Positions 21,858-32,888 of a DNA stretch of 40,978 bases are shown here, piece after piece. Position 1 is the stretch's first letter; every line of letters starts with the position of its first letter. The notes under the pieces are model-generated. The model was not told where the DNA came from. It saw nothing but the letters and a program-made list of their open reading frames with translations, and did no database searches. A program made the translations under genes and the position numbers. This DNA comes from Phytophthora quininea (lineage: Eukaryota; Oomycota; Peronosporomycetes; Peronosporales; Peronosporaceae): contig JAAVTG010000529.1 of the NCBI GenBank assembly GCA_011947345.1, forward strand, positions 1 through 40,978, in the 5' to 3' direction.

Positions 21858-22200
21858 CCAGCACCAATGTCGTAAAGCAGCAGTGATGTCCGTGAATAAA
21901 AACTGCAAGTGGCACGTGTAAGACCTCGGCTTGCTTTCGATAGTTAGACTGTGCTTCTACTGTTCGGACTTGTACGGAGTGGGCTTGCGTTTGGTTGAGG
22001 GGTTGCCTGGCCAGGCTCACCGAGAAGCCGTTGTTGGGTAGCTTTGGTATGCCACTTGCAGTTCTTGTTAACATTGTTGTTATACGGCTTTCGTGTGCAG
22101 TGGTCGACTAGGACCATGCCCTTGCACCACAAGTGCGTAGTCTGGATGCTCAATCTGTGACGCGACCGCCTCGAGCGACTAATAAAGCATAACAACACAG
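21858..22200. other. Gap between convergent genes
   Basis: 343 bases that hold the 3' ends of two convergent genes. A minus-strand frame (to 21944) might be an extra last exon of the CFAP221 gene, using a donor near 22254 (GTGTGT) and an acceptor near 22201 (CTCTCTTAG). This is possible but not supported by similarity. Otherwise I see nothing in it. Confidence 0.35.
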
Positions 22201-25026
22201 CTAAGAGAGGTGCCATTGCACAACAAGCACCACAATAACATTGCAACACACCTTTGGAAGCCGGTCTAAGAGATCTTGCTGGTGCATATTGTACGTGCGT
22301 TCCTGCCGGATGAGATGCCGATACCGCTCAAAACTGTAAACACCCTTGGTTTGTCCGAACATTTCGCCGTCCTCGTAACTATCATTGACATTACTTTGAC
22401 CCCCTAATGAATCTTCAAAGAGCGCTGATGCTTGGTTCCACGTGACAGACAACAGATTCGTTCCTGCTTCATCATCACTTTCACTGTCAGAAAGATTTGG
22501 GACATCTTCTGCTTGTTCAGCAAGAGTGAAGGCATCAACATCCCAAATATCCCCAAACAGGCGTTCAACGCTACCGCTGCCTTCCATCACAATAGGAAAT
22601 AATGGCTCGACATGTTTCCTATCCGCCACGCTAACAAACACATCCGATATAAAGAGACTGGCATCGCCATGAGATCCAACAACGCTTTGGAGCCCAACCT
22701 GAGAACTTTGCCAAGCTGAGAAGTTTGAAGGAGGGCGATGAACTACACGCTGCTGACGTAAAGCGTAGGTTGGTTCGGTCTCTCGTGGTCTTTGTATCGC
22801 CACAAGTGGACGCACGCTCGCTGCCGGTCTCAAGAACGCATCAGCGGGCATCAAGTCCAGTAAGGATGGATTCTCGCAAGTCCCCGAGTCTCCACTACCG
22901 TGCAGTGCTGCTGCAACGTTAAATGAACCACCCGGAGTCGGCAGCAACGATATCACGGCACCGCATTCGCTTGCTGCACCCTCCCGAATCTCTCGGTCTT
23001 GCTCCTGTGGCACGTATGTTGGCAGGGCCGGTAATGGAATCTGCTCGTGGCCCATCAAAAGTGCTTCGTCCCGTGGCTTGAGCTCCAAAAATGTGAACAA
23101 ATTGAACTTCAGATCCCAATCTGGCGGCAAATCAATGATGTCACGATGCTTTTGCGACGTGTTCTCTTTCACCACCGGAAAGCTAGTTAGGTAGCACTGA
23201 GGCAGCCCCGGAGTATCTCCACCAGAATCACTCTGCATTTCACGGTGTGACCCCAGCATTGCAGCTTCTGAGTCAGTGCCACTTTGAGCGCTACGCTGCC
23301 AATCTAATTCCACTTTTTCACGAACTTGTGCGCGAGTCTGGGCGCCATCGATCCACGCATGAATACGTTTGAGTCGACGTTGAGCGCGAAGACGAATAAC
23401 GCAAGTCGACACTGCACGGACAAGACGACGGAGTACGCGCTGCCGTCGAGACCACATATCATTCTTGTATGGCTTGAAATCTGGGGCGTACGCTGGTATG
23501 AAATGGGCCGGAAGTACAGCTGTCTTTAATTCACCAAGAAGCTGAAGCTGCTCTTCATCGTTGTCTTTCTGAGACTGATCAAAAACCACCGGAAGCTTGT
23601 ACCTGATGTTGATGAACGTCATACGAAGTTTATCTCGCTGCTGGCGAGCCAGCGCGAGTGCATTAATTTGTCGAAGCTCGACAAGATAGTTGAGTTGTTT
23701 GCTGGACAGTAGTCGCTGACCAATATGTACTTTGTGGCTTTGGAACTCCAGCTCCTTCTCCGCCTGTGTCACATCGCTCAGTTCCTGCTGAAAGAACATG
23801 TCTTTCACCTGGTTGCTAACTTGCATTCTCTGGAGGTATCCTTCTTCTTCACGTACGAGAGAGCGAAAGTTGAGCATGATGGCGTCTTTATCAGCTCCAT
23901 TGTCATCATTTCCTGTGCTGAGCTGTGCCTGCTCCTCTCGCTGTTGCTGACGTAATGCCCGGTTTGCCGTAATTGCCTTTTAAGATCCTTGGGCTTGAGT
24001 TTTCCGGGCTCTTGATTCAATACAAAAGTCACAGCCGCTACAGAAGTCAGATCGTGGGGAATCTCAATGCCACGCACTTTTTCAAGTTCATCTTCTTCCT
24101 CGTCATGATCCTCAGACTGGGGTACTTCTCGTGGTGTACGTCTATTGTGGACAGATTTTGTGCCAGCACGAGGTGTGGATGTTTTCCCTGCTTGCTTTTG
24201 CGACTGATGCAGTGTTTCAGATTGTGGGGACGCAGGAAAGCGTAACTTTCCTCGACTTCCACAGTCGACGTTTCATCAGCAGCCGTACTAGCGGACGATC
24301 CCGCGAGCACGCAGACTTGTGGGATGAAACCAAGTTGTGAGACGTGCAACTCCAATTCGGCACTTGCCGTGGCGTAGATGGTCGGCCGGAACTCGAGCTC
24401 AATGCGCGCTTCGCCCCGAGGTGGGATGCTCCCAGTGAGTGGGAATATCGTGAACGACGGGTGCGGCTTTGTGACTCGCAGCTCGTACTCGAACGCCACT
24501 GGCACCGAACATGTGATGGATACTTGCCGCCGAGCGCAGGAACCGCGCGGAACAACGCCAAAATCCATCCGCGATGGGAAGGACACTTCGTTCACGACGG
24601 GATATGCGTGCAGCGGGATGAGTGTGGATCCACCACGGGCCACATCGGCGCTAGATCCATAGGCCACCTCTTCGCAGCTCACCTGTATGCAGTCGTAGTA
24701 GTACTGGAAGCCTGCAGGAGCCGTAAACGACACGAGGATTTCCTCGCTCAGTCCCGCCGACACGAATGACGGGCGATTGCTGCTGGCGAACGTAGCTCGG
24801 AACCCTTTTTCCCGGTTGGAAACGCGTAGCGTAGGCGGACTGCCTTGGCGCTGTTGTTGTGTACGCGGACGCGCTGTTGCATGGCGCGGTCGAGCTGGAA
24901 GCCGCCAAAGTGGACGCTCGCGGGCTGCGCGTAGAGGATCTGGTCCGTGGTGGTGGTCATGGGCCTGCGCAGCCGCGGAGACGCCGCGCACTGCTCGGCG
25001 GTGGCGGTACGGCCAGGCTGCATCAT
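22201..25026 (-). CDS. CFAP221: Cilia- and flagella-associated protein 221 (PCDP1)
   Basis: ATG at 25026 (MMQPGRTATAEQ). The N-terminal half holds ASH/MSP-type beta domains: SVHFGGFQLDRAMQQRVRVH, then FQYYYDCIQVSCE, LIPLHAYPVVNEVSFPSRMD, FTIFPLTGSIPPRGEARIEL. These align in order with animal CFAP221, as does the family hallmark VLNQEPGKLKPKDLKRQLR. The C-terminal half is helical and charged, with PDFKPYKNDMWSRRQRVLRR. CFAP221 is part of the C1d projection of the ciliary central pair, which fits an organism with swimming zoospores. Three single-base gaps: 24803-24810, 24226-24229 and about 23958-23963. The last codons before 22201 look unlike coding sequence, so the true end may be altered by an intron near 22254. 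It is divergent from the C2-DUSP gene. Confidence 0.83.
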
Positions 25027-25329
25027 GGCGACTATTCGCACGACCGTTCAGGATTCAAAAAATAGGTGCAATATCAGTTTGGAGAAAAGGGATACCGGTA
25101 CGGAAAGCATACCGCTCAAACCTGCTCACGACGGGTACATGAAGACCCCCACCACACCACCACCAACGCTCTGCGGCGAACCTGCACGAGCCCCACATTA
25201 CGAGGTCCTCCGCGCGGCAAGCTGTTTGGCAAGGCGACGACAACTGGAACGACTATGTGAACCCACAGCGCATACAAACAGCAAGTGGCTTGTGGGTTCG
25301 GGCGCTGCGATTGGCCAGTTTTGGAAGGC
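25027..25329. promoter_or_regulatory. Divergent upstream region, CFAP221 and C2-DUSP genes
   Basis: 303 bases separate the two start codons and must carry both promoters. I found no good initiator match or repeat. The stretch has an A-rich block (25056-25062) next to the CFAP221 start. Confidence 0.4.
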
Positions 25330-26684
25330 ATGATAGAGACGGTCGCTCGAGCGGACAGAGGCACTTCCGACGCATTCTCGTTCCTCGCCAGCCAAGGGCG
25401 GACCTTGCTCCGCTGCCACTACGTACCTGTCATGATGTCCGCGACGGCGTCCGACCGCTTCGGCGCTGTGGAGCTGTCTCCGCGCCACGACGAGCCGTTG
25501 CTGGTGCCCGGGTCCTCGGCGCTAGAGGCCATGACGGCGCCCTACGTCGTGTCCGTGCGCGTGGTAGCGGCTATGGCGCTGCGCGCCATGCACAAGGGCA
25601 TCACCAGCAACCCCATGGTCGAGGTCTCGCTCGTGCACGACGACGGCTCCACTCCGCTGCAGCGCAGCGCCGGTTGGGTCCTCGGCAACGACCTCAAGGC
25701 GCTGTCCACGCGCAGCCACCGACACAGCAGCACGTCGCTGCCCGGGGGCAGTGCGCATCCTCACGCCATGGCAACGAAACCTCTGCGCTCGAAGGTGGTC
25801 AAGAGCTCGCTGAACCCCATCTGGAACTTTGACGTGGACTTTGGAGACGTCGACACGGATAGCGTCGTGGGCGTGCTGTTTGTGGTGCGGCACGTAGGGA
25901 AATTTGGCATCGTCAAGAAGGACATTGGGCAACTCTTGTTGTCGCTCAGAGAGATCATGGACCTTAAGATGGTGCGTGCAGGTAGTGTGATATAGGGACG
26001 GTAGAACAGTCTGAACTGACCAGATGCGTTTGTGTGTGTTCGTAGCAACCACCACATGAGCAGACGTTCCATCTACAGCCGACGGATGATATGGTGCGGC
26101 GCGATGCACTAGAAGGCCCGAGCAACCGCAAGTCCGGCAAACTCACCGTGCGCTTCAACGGGTACGGCGTACCCTCCAGCTACACCGTCATGACCGACGG
26201 TCGCGTCTCCAACATGGTCAACACGTTGGTCGCTCATGAAGACGAATTCGGACGCAGCTCCAAGTCCCTGGTGATGCATGACATCCGTGCCGAGGTGCGG
26301 ACGCTACAGACTTTCAATCAGACGCGGCCAAACCCTGGCGAGACGTGGTTCGCCGTGCACGCAGACTGGATCCGCAAGTGGCTATTATTCGTGTCCAAGC
26401 ACAAGGGCAACGAAGTCCACAATCCAGGCTCAGTGGACAACATGCCGCTGATCTCGGACAACTTGATGAATGGCACGTTCCAAATCAAGGCCGACTTGAC
26501 TATCAAGAAGGACTTCAGGATGATCAACAAAAAGAGCTGGGACTACTACCAGAAGATTTATGGCGGGGGCCCCGCGATCGAAGTGCAGATCCCCGTCGAC
26601 TGCGCCAACCCCGCACAGTGGATAGCGGCGCTCCAGTTGGACGAAGCCGGACGTGTAAACTCCAACTATGTCAACTCAGATTGA
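25330..26684 (+). CDS. C2-domain plus DUSP-domain protein
   Basis: Two intact exons, 25330-25971 and 26046-26684, with a 74-base GTGCGT..TAG intron in phase 0; 426 residues. The ATG at 25330 gives MIETVARADRGTSDAFSF. Residues about 75-220 look like a C2 domain (YVVSVRVVAAMALRA, KVVKSSLNPIWNFDVDF, IGQLLLSLREIMDL), which spans the intron. Near residues 310-400 is a DUSP domain: GETWFAVHADWIRKWLLFV, NPGSVDNMPLI, and YYQKIYGGGPAIEVQI, the conserved YGGGP core. DUSP domains normally sit in ubiquitin-specific proteases, but no protease domain is present. A lipid- or membrane-linked adaptor role is inference. Confidence 0.72.
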
Positions 26685-26833
26685 GGTTTCGATTTTTCCT
26701 CCAACTCGGCGTCTAGCGAAGGCCGTCACTGTCATGTAGTACAGCTTTTATTTAACTCTGCATGGCAAAATGGTATACACACAACAAATACTACGTAGAT
26801 TGTTACGATCTCTTGGAGCTGCTAGCTCCAGTA

Positions 26834-28024
26834 CTACACGAGAACGGGGGTGTATTCCGAGTCGACCTCGGTCAGGTTGGACGGCTTGTCGGCTGGTGCT
26901 GGTGCTTCACCAGAGGGTATATCTGTCGTGCACTCGGCAGATGCATTCTCCACCTTGTTCGTCTCGCTGCCTTTTGTTTTGCTAGCCTCGTCATCTTGAG
27001 CCGGGACTGGGCTTTCCACGTCGTTGGTCTCGCTCGATGGTGCCAATTGCTTGTGCATTTCCACGGCACGCGACGGACGGCGCTTGACGAGTTCCTTTTC
27101 GATTTCGCCATCCATATCAAGCTCCAGATCGCCGAGGTCAACTTCGCTAGAAGCCGCCTCAGGGCTGTCACCGGCGGTTGAGCGCCCACCCAGCAATCCA
27201 CGACGCTGCTTGCTCGACTTGGTCGACGATGGTCGTTTCTTCTTACGAAAGAGCCCGCGTCGGAGTCGAGCCAGGGGGCCGGTAAGCATTGGTGCTTGCT
27301 CCACCTCTGGCAAATACGACGGAAGACCTTCCGCTACACGGACAGCGTTGCAGCTCAGGAAAAATTGCGCCAGAACACCTCCTCAGTGACTACAGCCGTG
27401 GGTACTGCTTCCACCAGCGTTTCTCTCTTCTCGCGTAGGTTCGGGTTGCTGAGCAGAAGCTCGCGGGCCACGTCCTTTAGCTCTGCATATTCAAAAATGA
27501 ACTCTTCCTCGCCGTCCGCAGGCTCGACAAAAGTCCGGCGGTACACGGCGAGCTCCAGAATCTTCTCCTTCACGCCGACGTTTGCTCTGATTTTGCCATC
27601 TTCCCCTCGCACTTCCCACGGCAGCAACAGTGGCGGCTCCTGCTCGTCTCCCTGCTTCTTTTGCACCGAACTCGACTCTGACGTCTCCCCTCCGGCTCCG
27701 ACAGGTCCTCGATCTGCGAGAGCGGCGAGTCGTCGTCCTCGGCGGTGGTGGTGGGCGTCGTCTTGGGCTCGCGCTTGCGGCCGCGACTGGTGCTGCGCGT
27801 CAGAATAGTAGCGATGCCATGCGCCTTGTGGGCGACTGTCCCCACCATCATTTGCAGATCTACACGCAGCGCAACATACAGAGCAAGACACAGAGAGAGT
27901 CAGAACCCGTGGCGGGAGGATGTGGACACGCGGACAGAGCGCACTCACTGGCGGCGCTGTGGCGCATGCCAATCTCGCTGGCCCGCATGGCCGACATACC
28001 GATCTCGCTCATGCGCGTGGCCAT
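26834..28024 (-). CDS. BSD-domain protein
   Basis: Two exons are proposed: 28024-27949 (MATRMSEIGMSAMRASEIGM) and 27859-26834, joined by an 88-base GTGAGT..TAG intron. The centre carries a BSD domain: FIFEYAELKDVARELLLSNP, LREKRETLVEAVPTAVVTEE, then the diagnostic VFWRNFF. The C-terminus is acidic and Ser/Glu-rich, typical of disordered tails. Two single-base gaps: 27687-27690 (joins DLSEPEG to ETSESSSVQ) and AAAAA 27360-27364 (joins WRNF to FLSCNAVR). BSD domains occur in TFIIH p62 and in membrane-traffic proteins such as SYAP1/BSDC1; the layout here is nearer to the BSDC1 type. The exon 1 choice is less certain than the domain. Confidence 0.68.
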
Positions 28025-28312
28025 CGTGGAGGCTGGAGACGAAGTTTGCGACTGCGCCACCACGACCACGACCACCAGCGCCGAGCAGCAGCAGCGACGA
28101 CGACGTTACGCAGCACCAGCTGGAGATGAGCAAGGCGCTTTTACAAAGTCGGACTTAGCGCGATGCAAAACGGTATGCAAGTTGAAGTGTCTGGCGAAAC
28201 GCTTGGGTTCAGTGGTGCCGATGGGTGCATTTTAGAGAAGGCAGACGACTGCGGGCGGCGGATTTCCCTTCTCTCTCCGTCCGAAGAGGTCGATCAACAG
28301 ACCGTGGTGACC

Positions 28313-29467
28313 ATGCCCCGCGCCCTGCAGCTCGTGGGCGCTTTCGCTGCGATCGGGACGCAGATGCTGCCGCAGCACTCGACGGTGCTCGCGCTCGGAA
28401 CCAGTATGTTCTTGGCGAACACGACCTCATGCTTTTCTCCATCTCGCTGACCTCTTCCTCTCCGTGACAGATTACGACCACGACGGCAAGACCACGTACT
28501 GCTGGCACATCGATGAACCGGCCTCTCTGTCCAAACTCTCGGAGGCAGACCGGACCGAGGAGTTCTCTGGCCCCGAGGGCTGCCCCATTACGATGACGCT
28601 CACGCTGGCGAACACGACGGTTGAGGTGAATACACCGATGAACGTGACGTGGACGGTCTCCGCGGATTTTACCACCCCGGACCTGGTAAACATGACCAAG
28701 TTGGCGTACGGACAAGACTCGAGCGGCCGCACGGCGCAGATCGTGCACTCCAACGTGCACTCGTGCGTGTACCAAACGGGCTGCGACCCGTTCTACGACG
28801 GCGAGCAGCTCGAGGACAAGACCTCCAACCAGATCGCCAACCTGACCGACAACACCGCCGATTTCGAAGACGCTGTGCAATTCCGAACCGCGGGGGCGTA
28901 CTCGGTTCTTGCTCACATCATCATGCCCGACACCAACTCCTCCCGTCAGTTTGCATACGCAGTGTACATGGAGCTCACCGTGACGGAGGCCAGCGAGAGT
29001 GTCACAACGGAGGCGCCCTCAGCCATCACAACCGACAGCAGCGGAGGTATTTCGACAGGCGCGGTGATTGGGATTATCGTTGGTGGCGTTGTCGTTGTCG
29101 CGGCGCTATTGGTGGTCGCTGTTGTGGTGTGGCGTCGGCAGGGTGATCGCCAGAATGACATGAGCAACTACAGCTATCCGCCCCCACCGCCGTACGAAGC
29201 AGCGTCAGAGCTCTACTCGGTCAACGCGAAGGATACTAATAACGTGGCAGGCTCAGATGCCGGTACCGCGAGGGTTACCGGATCATGGAGCATTCCTGCG
29301 AACCGAAGTCTGGATGGAACGAACGGATCCAATACATCGGGTGCGTCTTACGCACGGGACGCACGAAGCACGGAGGGGCTTATGTGGCATACAACGCCAG
29401 CTACCGCCCGATGGAAGGAAGCTCCACTACTCGACCACGGAGAGTGGATAGCGATGTGGAGCTATAA
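28313..29467 (+). CDS. Type I single-pass membrane glycoprotein, first tandem paralog
   Basis: Exons 28313-28403 and from 28471, with a 67-base GTATGT..CAG intron. The N-terminus (MPRALQLVGAFAAIGTQMLP) can act as a signal peptide. The ectodomain has KTTYCWHID, EGCPITMTL, several N-glycosylation sequons (NTT, NVT, NMT, NLT), a SCVYQTGCDPF pair of cysteines and AGAYSVLAHIIMP. Next come a Ser/Thr linker, one membrane helix (GAVIGIIVGGVVVVAALLVV) and a Pro/Tyr-rich cytoplasmic tail (SYPPPPPYEAA). GGGG at 29375-29378 probably lacks one base: adding it gives a tail ending ...RPRRVDSDVEL at 29467. As written, the frame runs to 29504 with a less natural tail. The next gene (30408) has the same layout. 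I do not recognise a named family; a surface receptor or wall sensor is inference. Confidence 0.72.
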
Positions 29468-30407
29468 GTGCTTGACCAAATTCAGTATCATCCCATTTAC
29501 GTGATAAGTTAAAAAAGTTTAGTGCTGTACCGCCGTGAAGAAGTGAGGTTTACAACCTCAGACGCAAGGATGGCTTAATGAAAAACGACAAGCTGAACTA
29601 CAACATCGATCGCAGAGGAGGATATCCATAGGGCGAAAGAAAGGTTGTATCTTGGCGCAATGCAACTTGTTGGCGACCTCTATGGCGGTGCTGACTGATA
29701 CCGAGGTTGCTGCGCCAGACCCGACGTCGCGGCGATCGCCACGTCGGGACGTTCACACGCCATGATGAGACAGAGGCAGCTCTGAATCACCACGATGGGC
29801 TCGCCCCGAGCCTCGGGGCCTATCCGGCAGTGCTCAAGAAAGTGTAATCTGCGGTGGTGTCGAGTGGCGATACGTTTGCTCCAGCGCACACCGATCCCTG
29901 TTTTCTCGACGGCAGCTCGACGTTCACCCAAATTTGTCTGCAAGATGGTATTCTTATACTTTACCGGCAGGATGCAGTCTGGGCAGCCTCGAGCGAGTCG
30001 CTCTGCAGTACGTGCTGTGCTGGTCGCCACCACCGACCCGCGTGGTCGTTAGAACAATCTCCTCCAATGCTGGACGCGCTCAGCTGCGTTCGCGCAAACG
30101 ATTGGCCGATATTCGGATAAGACCGCCATGCGCCCGACCCCTAAAGCCGGACCGTCTTGGTGCGAGCATTACGAAGCGCGGGTAGAGGAGATCGGTGCAG
30201 GACAAAGCGCAGGCCGCCGGCGGGTGGCCCAGATAGCAATTGGTCTCCGAGGCGGAGGAAGCTTGTCGGAACGGTGAAGAATTTCCGCCCCTCTTCGCTT
30301 GGATGCAGGAGCGTGATAGACAACAGCGCACGATGGACACCCGACGTTGCCGATGCAGGCGGAACACTCCCGTCACAAGCAGAAGGAACAGATGCGCGAC
30401 GAGGTGG
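29468..30407. other. Spacer between the tandem membrane-protein genes
   Basis: About 940 bases. It contains a lectin-like scrap (listed separately) and otherwise no convincing coding region. The part 29680-29860 is open on both strands without recognisable motifs. The promoter of the second paralog must lie in the right half. Confidence 0.4.
29854..30120 (+). pseudogene. Possible remnant of a bulb-type (mannose-binding) lectin domain
   Basis: The frame reads SSGDTFAPAHTDPCF, then ICLQDGILILYRQDAVWAAS. This resembles the second half of a B-lectin repeat (LQxDGNLVLYxxxxxVWAS) with the extra cysteines seen in secreted versions. There is no ATG in this frame before the motif and a stop lies just upstream (29845-29847), so it is at best a fragment or a gene broken by a missing base. 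Short motif only; chance resemblance cannot be excluded. Confidence 0.22.
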
Positions 30408-31898
30408 ATGCCTCTCGTGGCCACCACGCTGCTCAGCGTGATTCAGGTTGCTGCTGCGGCGACAGGCTCGTCGGATTTCACGATGGACGGCGCGACGACC
30501 TACTGCTGGGAGGTGGACACGTCCATTTACTCGAACACGGTTGACGGCTCGTCCGTGCAGATGAAAAGCGCCCAGGGCGACGGCTGTCCATTGACCCTAT
30601 CGATGGACTTCCCCACGAGCGACGTGTACGCCTACGACTCAGTGGACATTTCGTGGAACGCCACGCTTCGCGAGGGATCGGACGGCAGTCTGCTCACGAA
30701 CGACTTTGGCCTCACCAACCTATCGGTTGGTCTAGACCGCATCTCGCAAAAATACTACCAAGTGACGGCTTCGCGGCTTCGGACGTGCTTGTACGGCGCT
30801 GACTGTAACCCGGTGACCACGGGCTCGCAGCTGACGGAGAACACGACCAACATCCCGATGAACTTCTCGTCGGACGGTCTGGCAGAGTTCGACTCGTCGG
30901 ACTTGTCTTTCAACGCGGCTGGAGACTACACACTGCTAGCGCATTTGATCTTACCCAGCAGTGCGCCGACATCGAAGCGGTACGACTACGCCGTGTTCCT
31001 CAAGGTCAAGGTGCTTTCGCGATCCAGCGCGACCACTACCGACACCACCACGACGCAGCCGTACGCAGAATCGACGTCAGATGCGGGCAGCTCAGGTGTA
31101 TCAACGGAAGTCATCTATGTGCTTATCATCGCCGGCATCGTGGTGGTGGCCTTAGCGGCTATCGGTTTTGTGACACTGCGCGCGAAGAACGAACGCCCAG
31201 CCGAGACAACGACAACTAAGAAGAACACCAAGCACAGAGGCATGTTTGGCTTCTCCGCCGGGACATCAGGTACAGGAGCGTTGGCGGTCGTGAGCGATAA
31301 CGACGAGGAGTTCGCCATGCTGAGCATGCACGAAGCTTCGATGCGCCGCAACAGCACGTATCTGAGTGCGCTAAGTCGCGGTCGACGCGGCTCCTCTGGT
31401 GCCGTCAAGAAGAACGACAGCCCCATCCAGTTTGCTGGCCCAATGTGTCGCAAGGGCGCTCTTGCCGACGAGGAAAGTCTAGGCGCTGGCGACATTACCC
31501 CACAGAGTATCACGATCGAGACCCCTATCACCGGACGCGGGAATTATACCGACATGGCAGGTCTCGACAACACCCCCAAGACGCCCCAGCCCAAGAAAGA
31601 CGCGTTCGAACAGTCCGACGCCCCTCGCCACATCATGTTCAACGATATTATGGAGGATGAGGTGGACTCGGTCGGTCCTAGCACGGTTGCGAGCGCTAAC
31701 ACGGGCGGTGTGCAGGGGACCAACTTTGACCACAGCGTCTCGTCAACTGTGACAGACCTGAACCTCACCGCCGTCTCTGTGCGCATCAAGCAGCACCGCG
31801 CAGATGCGGAGCAGGAGGAAGCTGCTCTGCAGGTGAAGGAGGACGTGCTGACCGCTGACGATCTGCGCGACTCGGAGGCACAAGGCCCCTGGCACTGA
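30408..31898 (+). CDS. Type I single-pass membrane glycoprotein, second tandem paralog
   Basis: Intact, 496 residues from the ATG at 30408 (MPLVATTLLSVIQVAAAATG), chosen because it starts a good signal peptide; in-frame ATGs upstream (for example 30333) add a basic Arg-rich leader. The ectodomain parallels the first paralog: ATTYCWEVD, DGCPLTLSMD, RTCLYGADCNPV, AGDYTLLAHLILP, with many N-glycosylation sequons. A Ser/Thr stalk follows, then one membrane helix (VIYVLIIAGIVVVALAAIGF). The cytoplasmic tail of about 240 residues is longer than in the first copy, polar, and rich in Ser/Thr next to basic residues. The shared cysteine pattern indicates tandem duplication; the tails have diverged completely. 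No kinase or other enzyme domain is visible. Confidence 0.78.
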   Translation: MPLVATTLLSVIQVAAAATGSSDFTMDGATTYCWEVDTSIYSNTVDGSSVQMKSAQGDGCPLTLSMDFPTSDVYAYDSVDISWNATLREGSDGSLLTNDFGLTNLSVGLDRISQKYYQVTASRLRTCLYGADCNPVTTGSQLTENTTNIPMNFSSDGLAEFDSSDLSFNAAGDYTLLAHLILPSSAPTSKRYDYAVFLKVKVLSRSSATTTDTTTTQPYAESTSDAGSSGVSTEVIYVLIIAGIVVVALAAIGFVTLRAKNERPAETTTTKKNTKHRGMFGFSAGTSGTGALAVVSDNDEEFAMLSMHEASMRRNSTYLSALSRGRRGSSGAVKKNDSPIQFAGPMCRKGALADEESLGAGDITPQSITIETPITGRGNYTDMAGLDNTPKTPQPKKDAFEQSDAPRHIMFNDIMEDEVDSVGPSTVASANTGGVQGTNFDHSVSSTVTDLNLTAVSVRIKQHRADAEQEEAALQVKEDVLTADDLRDSEAQGPWH

Positions 31899-32375
31899 GC
31901 GATCTCTACTCCTCTCGTATCAAGCGGTAATGCCTGTGACGGATGGGACAGAATGTATTGACCGCGCACTGGCGCCGTCGGACTCGAGCTGGGGTATGAC
32001 GGCCAACAAAGTTTTCGATACGAAGCCGGCGCGAGATGAGGATAGCTAGCCACGCTCTATAGAGGGCGTACAAATACAAATACTGTACACACAAGTACAC
32101 GCCGAGAACGACAGCATATATGCCACCGTGTGAAGTACTTGACATGCATGTGCATGGCTCCTTCAACAATTTTACCTTATTACTCAAAAGTGTTACTCTA
32201 GCACAAAACTACAAACCGGTCACTATATAGAGGGGTGTCAGTAAAACGGGGATTTGCGGTGGCCAACCAACTTCAGTGACGGAATTGGCACCGGCAGACA
32301 GAGAACGTCTTTTGGGCGCAGCAAAAACAGCAGCAGCAGAGCGCAGGCGCCGACGACCGACTCCGACACAGCACC
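31899..32375. other. Spacer before RLP24
   Basis: 477 bases without a convincing gene. The right 150 bases must carry the RLP24 promoter and leader (GCAGCA-rich near 32320-32340). The middle (32040-32230) is AT-richer than its surroundings. No repeat or RNA gene was recognised. Confidence 0.4.
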
Positions 32376-32888
32376 ATGCGTATTCACACGTGCTACTTCT
32401 GCTCCAGCCCCGTGTACCCGGGCCACGGCATCACGTTCGTTCGCAATGACAGCAAGGTGTTCCGCTTCTGCCGCTCCAAGTGCCACAAGAACTTCAACCG
32501 CAAGCGCAACCCGCGCAAGGTCAAGTGGACCAAGGCCTTCCGGAAGGCCGCCGGCAAGGAGATGGCGCTGGACACGACGTTCGACTTCGACAAGCAGCGC
32601 CACCGCGCCGTCAAGTACGACCGCGAGCTCATGGGCGCCACCATTCACGCCATCGAGCGCGTGCAGCAGATCAAGGAGAAGCGCGAGGCGGCCTTCTACA
32701 AGAACCGCATGAAGGACAGCAAGGCCAAGGAGAAGGCGCGCGACCTGCGCGAGCTGGAGCAGAACATCTCGCTCATCGAGCCGGCGGCGGCGGCGCTCAA
32801 GGACCAGGCGCAGCTCAACGTGTCGGCGTCCAAGCAGAAGGACGCGGCCGCCAAGGAGGCGCCGACCTCCATGGTCTTAGATCAATAA
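32376..32888 (+). CDS. RLP24: Ribosome biogenesis protein RLP24 (RSL24D1)
   Basis: Intact, 170 residues, no intron. It opens with [20 protein letters not shown] and continues [20 protein letters not shown], the eL24-type zinc finger with four cysteines (CxxC and CxxxC). [19 protein letters not shown] then matches RLP24 rather than ribosomal protein eL24, as does the length with a helical, charged C-terminus. RLP24 holds the eL24 site on pre-60S particles in the nucleolus, and is exchanged for eL24 in the cytoplasm with the AAA-ATPase Drg1. Coding GC is high and the frame is undisturbed. Confidence 0.95.
   Translation: MRIHTCYFCSSPVYPGHGITFVRNDSKVFRFCRSKCHKNFNRKRNPRKVKWTKAFRKAAGKEMALDTTFDFDKQRHRAVKYDRELMGATIHAIERVQQIKEKREAAFYKNRMKDSKAKEKARDLRELEQNISLIEPAAAALKDQAQLNVSASKQKDAAAKEAPTSMVLDQ

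Noticed and set aside
21944..22249. Separate minus-strand gene downstream of CFAP221
   Set aside because: The 101-residue frame has no motif and overlaps the CFAP221 end; at most it is an alternative last exon.
29680..30052. Overlapping frames on both strands in the spacer between the tandem glycoproteins
   Set aside because: Apart from the short lectin-like motif they have no start, motif or conserved pattern that I can see.
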